Shown here piece after piece: positions 56,412-64,000 of a stretch of DNA of 64,000 bases. A program made the position numbers and the translations under genes. The notes beneath the pieces are model-generated. The model was given only the letters and a program-made list of their open reading frames with translations, was not told the origin of the DNA and searched no databases. How positions within the stretch are numbered: position 1 is the first letter of the stretch; every line of letters begins with the position of its first letter. The DNA comes from Ashinkailepas kermadecensis (taxonomy: Eukaryota; Arthropoda; Thecostraca; Neolepadidae). The stretch is from positions 248,001 to 312,000 of the forward strand of contig JAOTOM010004789.1 in assembly GCA_034440615.1 (NCBI GenBank). Reading direction: 5' to 3'.

Positions 56412-56827
56412 AACCAAACTAGGTCGCCCCAACACAGTAATTGTACTGATTGTTTTGCAGCTCTGTAGTGTTAGATGTAATTCACATATGCACGTTCCTG
56501 TACAATTGTCAAACGACTGCTCTGTGACCTGAATACGATCGTAACTAGAACAGAACTTTGAACTGAAATAGCGATAACTTCAACGACCGATACTGTAGAT
56601 TGTTTCCATTTATATCTGTACGCTGTTAACATACATGTGAGTGTTTCCTGAAGATGTCCAACGATGGACGAAATGTTGAACGCCACGTGTTGAGAATATA
56701 CCGAATGTATGTACACTTTTGGATCTGTGCTCAATGAACACCGGCCAGACAGCAGATGAAGCAGATACACAGAATTGAAAGCATAAGAAGGAAGATTTAT
56801 AACAACAAAGCTGCTGTGACATTTAAG

Positions 56828-56828
<1 letters not shown>
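56412..56828 (+). mobile_element. 3' region of right copy, second PLE family
   Basis: Inverted match to 54031-54450. It contains CTGAAGA, TGTCCAACGATGGAC, GAAATG at 56648-56675 (the hammerhead-like core) and ends in ttaagaacacacac. Confidence 0.75.
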
Positions 56829-56873
<45 letters not shown>

Positions 56874-56883
56874 TACACACACA

Positions 56884-56980
<97 letters not shown>
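56829..56980. repeat. (CA)n-(TA)n microsatellite
   Basis: About 85 bp of CA with few interruptions followed by about 60 bp of TA. The left PLE end has the complementary TA/TG arrangement at 53955-54030, so the microsatellite belongs to the element terminus. Confidence 0.92.
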
Positions 56981-56981
<1 letters not shown>

Positions 56982-57130
56982 CTTGTTGGTGAGCCGTTGC
57001 AGAATCATTCAATGCCAGGCACAAGCGTGCTGCATTGTCCTGGACCCACTTTTTGATCGGGAAATTCCAGTTGTATAGCACAATTTTGACGGAGAGTTTA
57101 ACGTACCCACATGTCGAGCACGGCCGCCTG

Positions 57131-57260
57131 GGGGCTACGCCCCCGATTTTGTTTGGCCAGTTGCCAGCTGGCCATCCCAGCCGGAGGCGTTTGTAGCGGG
57201 CGCATGAAGCGACTCGACCCGTTGTGCCAGGACGGAGAGACCTTTGCAAGCCAATTATCT
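57131..57260 (-). repeat. tRNA-derived SINE family 2, copy B
   Basis: The minus strand carries gggtcgagtcgcttc (box B-like), cctccggctgggatggcc and gcaactggcc, matching copy A at 35279. The box A half is less clear. Confidence 0.45.
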
Positions 57261-58090
57261 CCCTGCCAGTTCTCTGTTGTCTTCTATGCGCTATTTACTA
57301 ATTTAGTACTATTTCGGTTATTCGTTCGGTATTGCATATTTTACCGGTGCTTGATGTTTATGCCTGACTGTATGATGATATTGTCGTTTCATATTGTGCA
57401 AAAAGGGGCCTCCAGCTTAGTGAACCAATTGTCTTCCTTCATGATATATTTCCCCTTGAGGAGTTTATCACACTGAAACTTCGGACATTTATCAAACAAT
57501 GTTTGAATTTTAAATGCACCCTAACTACTCATAGCTGTCATCCTACACTCATTCAAATTTTTCTGCTCTTTAACAGCCTGCCATTTTCCCCACATGCGTT
57601 TTCTACGAGGTCATGCAAAGGCCTTTTCCAAGCAATCATTCCGGATCCCATCAATTGAAATGCAGCCAGACTTTGCCAGGCTCTTCATAATTTCCTAGCC
57701 AAGGCTTGGATGTCGGGACGTCCTCGCACACTCATGCCAAGAATCCTCGCCGGTGCGCTGCTGCTCCACTGAGGAAACAAATTTCCCGCGCGGAACAGAT
57801 TTAATCGAGACCGTTAAGTACACTAACTCCTCGTCGCGTCCACTGCAGAAGAAAGAAAACTACGATTGCTGTCAATCGCACCCACCACCAAATTGTCGCA
57901 AATTGTCATTGCTTCTCCCTCCCCACCGCGCTATCATCACTATAAGTGTAGGGTTCGCTCTTGAACATATGGTGCATACTAATGTATAAGGGAGCGGCTC
58001 GAAGAGTTGCGATATTATCACAGAATGTCAACCTGCGATATTATCACTGAACGTCAACCTAGATGACATTTTGTCCCCGCTCATCGGCAG
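57261..58090. other. Intron sequence, nothing recognised
   Basis: About 0.8 kb; a short direct repeat gcgatattatcac occurs near 58010-58040. Confidence 0.4.
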
Positions 58091-58278
58091 GTGGCGCTGG
58101 TGGGCAGGTCGGGCAGCGGCAAATCCACACTGGTCCTGGCGCTGTTCCAAATGTCCGACCTGCTGTCCGGCGAGATCCGGATCGACGGCCAGGAGCTGAC
58201 GCGACTTCCGCTGCTGGCGATCCGCTCACGGCTGGCGCTGATTGCTCAGGAGCCGCTGCTCTTCTCCGGCACGATCAG
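58091..58278 (+). CDS. Sur: Exon 19: SUR-like ABCC transporter, NBD2 Walker A and Q-loop
   Basis: Phase 0 in, phase 2 out. It encodes VALVGRSGSGKSTLVLALFQM (Walker A GRSGSGKST), GEIRIDGQEL, LPLLAIRSRLALIAQEPLLFSGTI (Q-loop Gln). All are at the standard spacing. The acceptor is gctcatcggcag and the donor AG|GTCCGG. Confidence 0.95.
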
Positions 58279-58779
58279 GTCCGGTCGGGGGCAGATCCGA
58301 ACAGAGGCACAGCGGCCGTGTCCCTCCCCACTGACGTTGGAGTGTAGCACCCTCTGGCTGTACGTGCCCCTCCGGGAACGTTTGAGTGCTCCATGTTTAT
58401 TTTTTTTAGCCGATGGTGCCCCTCCAGGGACGCTCGAATGCACCCAGCCATCGACATTTTCGTAGCGGTGGTGCCCTTCGAGACAAATGTCCTCCCCTCC
58501 CTGTTTCCCTCCGATCAAAATTCCTGAAAACGCTCCTGAGTCAGGTCAGATCAGTTAAGTCAACCCGGGGCAGGCGGCCCTGAGGTGTCTGTTGTGGTGC
58601 TTGAGTCGTTCTTGGGAGCAGGCGGTGTGCCAGCCGCCCCAGCTAGCTGGGTCCAGTACGGCAGCCACGTCATCGACCTTGCAGAACCTCGACTTGTTGA
58701 AGTTCGTGCCGGATATGCCTGGCGGACCCATTGGCGTTACATGCAGTTCACATGACCCGTGCCATGATTTCCCTTCCAG

Positions 58780-58883
58780 GTCCAACTTGGACCCGAAGTG
58801 CGATCAGCAGGACGATGAGATATGGAATGTCTTGGAAATGGTACAGCTGAAGGAGTACGTGATGAGTTTGGGCAGTGGCCTAG
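58780..58883 (+). CDS. Sur: Exon 20: SUR-like ABCC transporter, NBD2 helical subdomain
   Basis: The first base completes an Arg codon. The exon encodes SNLDPKCDQQDDEIWNVLEMVQLKEYV, matching NLDPxxxxxDxxIWxxLExxxLKxxV of ABCC NBD2. The acceptor is tttcccttccag; the donor G|GTAAGT is consensus, phase 1. Confidence 0.94.
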
Positions 58884-59398
58884 GTAAGTACGGACCGATG
58901 CAGGCTGCGCCTTCCTGGGTTAGAGGCGGTCGGTGTGTTCGTAGCGTGCTGACACGGTGGCCCATTGTTGTTCACCAGTTGCGAGATATCCGAAGCCAGC
59001 TGCGAACTGTGCCAACTGGTCACAGACTGAAAACAAAACAGGCCGCTTAAGCCGCTTTTTGACTAGAGCGACAACATTGTAGTCGCGTGTCATGGGTATG
59101 AATAGTATGAATTGTGGTGTCAAGGGTCAAATTGTACCTGATGTCGAGCGGAGCCGCTGGAATGAAAAGTCGCCGGACCGACCCCGTTGAGTGCCCGTTT
59201 TCACAGCGCACACCATGTTAGTATGTACGTACAGCGTTCACGCATGATTCGTTATAACGTGCTCATGTGTGTCACCGACTTTTGCGTTGTGCCGTGAGCC
59301 ACTAGCACACAGACACGCGCCGTCTGCGCGCCGTCTGCACGCGGCCTGGCGTACTGGCCGTGCTCGCCGCACCTCACGTGACGGCCGGCGTCCGACAG
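58884..59398. other. Intron 20, nothing recognised
   Basis: About 0.5 kb without repeats or other coding signals. Confidence 0.5.
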
Positions 59399-59766
59399 AG
59401 TCCAAAGTGCAGGAGGGCGGCGACAACCTGAGCGTGGGCCAGCGCCAGCTGCTGTGTCTGGCGCGCGCCATTCTGCGTCGGGCGCGCGTGGTGGTGATGG
59501 ACGAGCCGACCAGCTCGCTGGACGGCGACTCCGAGCGCATGGTGGCCGACATCGTGGCGCGCGCCTTCGCCGGCAGCACGGTCATCACCATCGCCCACCA
59601 GCTGTCCACGGTGCTGGACGTGGACCTGGTGCTGGTGCTGGACAACGGCCGGGTGGTGGAGCAGGGGCCGCCGCGACTCCTGCAGAACAAGCCGGACGGC
59701 CTGTTTGCCGGCATGCTGAGGGCGGCCCGGGAACAGGGCACTTCGGACGGACTGTTGCTGTCGTAG
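59399..59766 (+). CDS. Sur: Exon 21 (last): SUR-like ABCC transporter, NBD2 signature to stop
   Basis: Begins in phase 1 after gcgtccgacag. It encodes SKVQEGGDNLSVGQRQLLCLAR (signature LSVGQ), RRARVVVMDEPTSSLD (Walker B with catalytic Glu, D-loop), AFAGSTVITIAHQLSTVL (H-loop His) and DLVLVLDNGRVVEQGPP. A short Leu/Ser C-terminal tail ends at TAG 59764-59766. This is the complete C-terminal half of a canonical ABC ATPase. About 1590 codons of the gene are visible in the window. Confidence 0.96.
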
Positions 59767-59780
59767 CTCCCGGGCTGTGT

Positions 59781-61435
59781 CGCACGGTGGCCAGTGGGAC
59801 CGTCGCACAGTGGCCAGTGGGACCGTCACACAGTGGCCAGTGGGACTGTCGCGCAGTGGCCAGTGGGACTGTCGCACAGTGGCCAGTGGGACTGTCGCAC
59901 AGTGGCCAGTGGGACCGTCACACAGTGGCCAGTGGGACTGTCGCACAGTGGCCAGTGAGACTGTTACACAGTGGCCAGTGGGACTGTTACACAGTGGCCA
60001 GTGGGACTATCGCACAGTGGCCAGTGGGACTGTTACACAGTGGCCAGTGGGACTGTCGCACAGTGGCCAGTGGGACTGTCACACAGTGGCCAGTGGGACT
60101 GTCACACAGTGGCCAGTGGGACTGTCACACAGTAGCCAGTGGGGCTGTCGCACAGTGGCCAGTGGGGCTGTCGCACAGTGGCCAGTGGGACTGTCGCACA
60201 GTGGCCAGTGGGGCTGTCGCACAGTGGCCAGTGGGACTGTCGCACAGTGGCCAGTGGGACTGTCGCACAGTGGCCAGTGGGGATGTCGCACAGTGGCCAG
60301 TGGGACTGTCGCACAGTGGCCAGTGGGGCTGTCGCACAATGGCCAGTGGGACTATCGCACAGTGGCCAGTGGGGCTGTCACACAGTGGCCAGTGGGACCG
60401 TCACACAGTGGCCAGTAGGATCGTTACACAATGGCCAGTGGGACTGTTACACAGTGGCCAGTGGGACCGTCGCACAGTGGCCAGTGGGACTGTTACACAG
60501 TGGCCAGTGGGACCGTCACACAGTGGCCAGTGGGACTGTCACACAGTGGCCAGTGGGACTGTCACACAGTGGCCAGTGGGACTCTCGCACAGTGGCCAGT
60601 GGGACCGTCACACAATGGTCAGCGGGACCGTCACACAGTGGCCAGTGGGACCGTCGCACAGTGGCCAGTGGGACTGTTACACAGTGTCCAGTGGGACCGT
60701 CACACAGTGTCCAGTGGGGCCGTCACACAGTGGCCAGTGGGACCGTCACACAGTGGCCAGTGGGACCGTCGCACGGTGGCCAGTGGGACTGTTACACAGT
60801 GGCCAGTGGGACCGTCGCACGGTGGCCAGTGGGACTGTTACACAGTGGCCAGCGGGACCGTCACACAATGGCCAGTGGGACCGTCATATAGTGGTCAGTG
60901 GGACCGTCACACAGTGGCCAGTGGGACCGTCACACAGTGGCCAGTGGGACCGTCACACAATGGTCAGTGGGACTGTTACACAGTGGCCAGTGGGACCGTC
61001 GCACTGTGGCCAGTGTGACTGTTACAGTGGCCAGCGGGACCGTCACACAATGGCCAGTGGGACCGTCATATAGTGGTCAGTGGGACCGTCACACAGTGGC
61101 CAGTGGACCGTCACACAGTGGCCAGTGGGATCGTCACACAGTGGCCAGTGGGACCGTCACACAGTGGCCAGTGGGACAGTCACACAGTGGCCAGTGGGAC
61201 TGGCACACAGTGGCCAGTGGGACCGTCACACAGTGGCCACTGGGACCGTCACACAGTGGCCAGTGGGACCGTCACACAATGGCCAGTGGGACCGTCACAC
61301 AGTGGCCAGAGGGACCGTCACACAATGGCCAGTGAGACCGTCACACAATGACCAGTGGAATTGTCACATGGTGGCCAGTGGGACCGTCACACAATGGCCA
61401 GTGGGACCGTCACACACAGTGGCCAGTAGGACCGT
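59781..61435. repeat. 23-bp minisatellite, about 70 copies, in the presumed 3' UTR
   Basis: The unit cagtggccagtgggactgtcgca (23 bp) and its variants (gaccgtcaca, gactgttaca) begin 15 bp after the stop codon. Single-base variants cluster, with GTCGCA units toward the 5' side and GTCACA units toward the 3' side, which suggests expansion from inside. Frames up to 539 codons across it are artefacts, since 23-bp units rotate through all three frames. No AATAAA was seen directly before the array. Confidence 0.95.
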
Positions 61436-61930
61436 CATATAGTGGCCAGTGGGATCGTTTGGTGGTCCAACGGATATAAAGAGGAGTTGATGTCTTTGTT
61501 AAAATGCCGAATAGAGCACAATGCTTTATTATGTTTATACATGTTGTAATTTGCTTCGACATCGAAAAGTTCTGTATTTTTATGACGGTGCGCCGCACGT
61601 AATGCCGTTGATATTTGTGTTGTAAGGAATGCAACTCGAGATTGATCAATGTTGTGAGGCTTGAAGCCAAACTCCATTACATGCCGGAAAGTCGCCTCGT
61701 TTTTACGCCGTTTTTTATACGTGATGCACGATATATGGTGCAAGTGGTCGAACACAACCGACAATACTGAATATACTACTCTGTGCCTGACTCCTGTCGC
61801 CAGTTTTAAATTATTTGCATTGAAGAAGGCCATTATCAGAGCATCTACATGGAACAACGCAGTTCCTGTGCAGCTGGTGCCACGCACAAATGCGCATACC
61901 ACACATCAATCAAGTACACTGTCACGCCCC
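61436..61930 (-). other. Unrecognised open frame of 155 codons
   Basis: The minus strand is open from 61902 to 61435, with ordinary amino-acid composition (for example FRHVMEFGFKPHNIDQS). I do not recognise a family. Its last codons read into the 23-bp array, so at most the N-terminal 145 or so residues could be real. It may be a transposon remnant or chance. Confidence 0.2.
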
Positions 61931-61946
61931 CCACACACACGAACAT

Positions 61947-62045
<99 letters not shown>

Positions 62046-62110
62046 GAGGGGGGGGGAGGGATTGATGGATGGATGGATGGATGGATGGATGGATGGATGG
62101 ATGGATATAT
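61930..62110. repeat. (CA)n-(TA)n-(GGAT)n microsatellite
   Basis: CA run, about 80 bp of TA, a G run, then about ten GGAT units. Confidence 0.93.
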
Positions 62111-62556
62111 GTATATAATACTTATCCTATTGAGACCCGAGAATAAGCCAAGTGTGGAAAATCAATGCAAAACACAGGCGAGGCCTATTAGAGACCAAGA
62201 AGAGAGTTTCTGTCACGTTTTTCTGCTAAGTATCATTGCGCATGCGCTGTGACCTGAAAACCATAGTGCACTTCAGGCATCTGAACTTCGAGATGAGGTA
62301 TTTTTGCACAGATCATCGCATCATCGGTTTCGCACGCCTCCTCGGTTTGAGACATCGCTGGTCACGTAGAAGACGCCGCAGCAAGCATCGCAAGAGAACG
62401 ATCGCTATACTGCAGCGAGACAACACCTGCCACCCGCCACCATACACCGACACTCACACTCACACACACACACTCTCCACACACCCCATCTCCCTGCTCC
62501 AGTGACCTCTGCTCTTCCCTTCGCACACTACTACCTGCCTATCCCCTTTCGACTTC

Positions 62557-62721
62557 GGGGACGAGTGGTCTAGGGGCAAGATGCTCGTCTCACAATCGAA
62601 AGGTTGTGGGTTCGAGTCTCACCTGTCGCTACTCTTCGCCCGCGACCAATCGGCGTGAGAGATTGGCCACGGTACATGACTCAACGGTCGACGCGTCGTA
62701 AAACCAATAACCAACCAACCA
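62557..62721 (+). repeat. tRNA-derived SINE family 1, full-length copy
   Basis: Starts ggggacgagtggtctagggg, has box B ggttcgagtctc, the shared body and an aaccaataaccaaccaacc tail. Flanking words cccctttcgacttc (62543-62556) and cccctttcgatttc (62722-62735) form a 14-bp target duplication with one mismatch. This is the best reference copy of the family in the window. Confidence 0.92.
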
Positions 62722-62735
62722 CCCCTTTCGATTTC

Positions 62736-63559
62736 ATCTACCCTACAAGAATCTACTAGACTCCACTGCAAGACTCTACTAGACCTGGACCTCATTACAA
62801 CTCCGACTTCATCTCCAGCAACATCTCCCTTGTGCCAGTGCTTCAGTGCCGTGTCTCATATACGTCTCATCTACGCCTCTGCGTCTTCGTCTACAAACGG
62901 TCAGTCCGGCGGTGCTGACACCTCCTCCCACCCCGGGCTCCCTCCAACCCACCCCCGGTTTTCCCTCTAGTGCCTTCTGCACGATCTTGTTCTGCTCTTT
63001 CTAATCGTGCTCCATTCAAGCACAGTTTCCGATTTCTTTGTGTTCTCTTCATCTTGATCTGCCCCACTTTCCAATCTGTCTGGGCTCTCTTCGTGCCCTT
63101 CTGACCCTCCGCCTGATACTCTGTACTGTTTACTGTTACTGTTTACTGTGCTACACGCACCCGCCACCGATTCACCCTTTGCCCAACACCACATACAACA
63201 TAAACACATACACCACCACACGTCACAGCACCACAAACACATACCTTGGGGTTTGACCTTGACATGTCCCGGCTTGAGGGTTCACCACGAGCTGTCGTTC
63301 GCTATGGGCAAGCTTGAGGGAAAAACGAGAGAAAAGTGCGAGTCCACCGAAGAAACCGGTTTGCGACTGATTGTAACTTCACCGTTGAATTGGTCATGTG
63401 ATACCTATGGAGTTGCTTCCAGCGTGTTTAGCACAGGCAGAAGCATTCGTGGTAATTGATTGGAACGAACATAAGCCCGTCGCTGAACGTGAATACGAAT
63501 ACGCCTCTGCCTAACTCGTCGCTGAATACGAATACGAATAAGTCGCTAATTTGTGCTTA
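62736..63559. other. Sequence downstream of SINE, nothing recognised
   Basis: C/T-rich DNA with short CACCAC runs. A cgaatacgaata duplication lies near 63490-63530, just before the ORF1-like fragment. Confidence 0.4.
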
Positions 63560-63973
63560 ATGGGTGGGAAAAGAAGACATAATTCCAACCCCCAGTCGCA
63601 GGAAGCCTCGGAACTTGGTGAGTCAGTGGAAGAACTTAATAGCTTTATAGCTCAACAGGTTCAGGCTGCAATTGATGAAATAAGCAGACGAAGCAGAGAG
63701 TAGCTAACGGCCATTGAAAAGTCGCTTAGTTTTGTCCTGGAAACGGTTGATGAGCTTGCCAAAGGTCTGAGGAACATAAGAAAGCAAATCGGAGGTCTTA
63801 CCGCGAGCTGCGACCATCTCTGGCAACGAGTTCTAAGACTCGAGGACGATCAAGACAGGAACGAACAGCAGAAAAGGAATAATCTCCTTATTTTTGCGGG
63901 ACAAGATTTGACACATGTACCCAGAGATGAATACCTGATTAAAATGCTGCGACTACATTTAACCGTCATTTAG
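63560..63973 (+). pseudogene. LINE ORF1-like fragment (coiled coil), with an in-frame stop
   Basis: From ATG 63560 the frame gives a polar start, then VEELNSFIAQQVQAAIDEI, a TAG near 63701, and continues in the same frame with heptad-like LETVDELAKGL and LEDDQDRNEQQKRNNLLIF. A coiled coil ending in an Arg-Asn-Asn-Leu-x-Ile-Phe motif is typical of ORF1 proteins of L1/CR1-like LINEs. It ends at TAG 63971. The rest of the element would lie beyond the window. Confidence 0.55.
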
Positions 63974-64000
63974 AGCTCGATGTGGACAGGCAGAAAATTG

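Noticed and set aside
59454..61442. Frames up to 539 codons with SGTVTQWPV-like repeats
   Set aside because: They are readings of the 23-bp array after the stop codon of the SUR-like gene; other frames there are equally open.
62557..62640. A functional tRNA-Val gene
   Set aside because: Box A and box B are present, but the acceptor stem does not close and the unit is repeated with a shared non-tRNA body and tail, so it is the head of a SINE.

Overview
The window is eukaryotic and most likely from an arthropod. Coding exons are short, GC-rich and separated by introns with GT...AG ends. Introns carry microsatellites, minisatellites, SINEs, LINE fragments and Penelope-like retroelements. Short TTAGG/CCTAA runs (the arthropod telomere unit) occur inside the sequence. 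A crustacean would fit the very high minisatellite and transposon load, but the species cannot be fixed from sequence alone.

Nearly the whole window is one + strand gene: an ABC transporter of subfamily C that most resembles the sulfonylurea receptors (SUR, ABCC8/ABCC9 type). I can place 21 exons from 379 to 59766. They run from the middle of transmembrane domain 1 (TMD1) through nucleotide-binding domain 1 (NBD1: Walker A in exon 7, Q-loop and LSGGQ in exon 8, H-loop in exon 9), two long linkers, TMD2 (exons 13-17) and NBD2 (exons 18-21) to the stop codon. Splice phases agree at every junction except exon 4/5, where the donor is unresolved. The N-terminal TMD0 and the start of TMD1 lie upstream of the window. 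SUR-type signatures include the THKLQYL H-loop, LSHFAET in TMD2 and YYFLQKFYR before it. NBD1 has Asp at the catalytic Glu position, as is usual in this family, while NBD2 keeps Glu.

Intron contents by region: 0.6-7.9 kb, a 40-bp minisatellite, a decayed SINE and an A-rich low-complexity tract. 8-18 kb, exons 2-6 with a LINE reverse transcriptase fragment and several minisatellites. 18-32 kb, a 14-kb intron with a head-to-head pair of Penelope-like elements (PLEs), whose right 3' end is split by a 2.8-kb terminal-inverted-repeat element that itself carries a SINE. 32-44 kb, exons 7-13 with many tandem arrays. 44-51 kb, exons 14-17, long 33-bp and 59-bp arrays and a small foldback made of PLE ends flanked by TTAGG units. 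51-60 kb, exons 18-21 and a second, decayed, inverted PLE pair of another family. 60-64 kb, a 23-bp array directly after the stop codon, a full-length SINE with target duplication, and a LINE ORF1-like fragment at the edge.

The most unusual pattern is that several minisatellites are made of copies of the gene's own exon/intron junctions. Exons 4, 12 and 17 are each preceded by arrays that repeat their 3' splice site, and exon 11 is followed by an array that repeats its 5' splice site.
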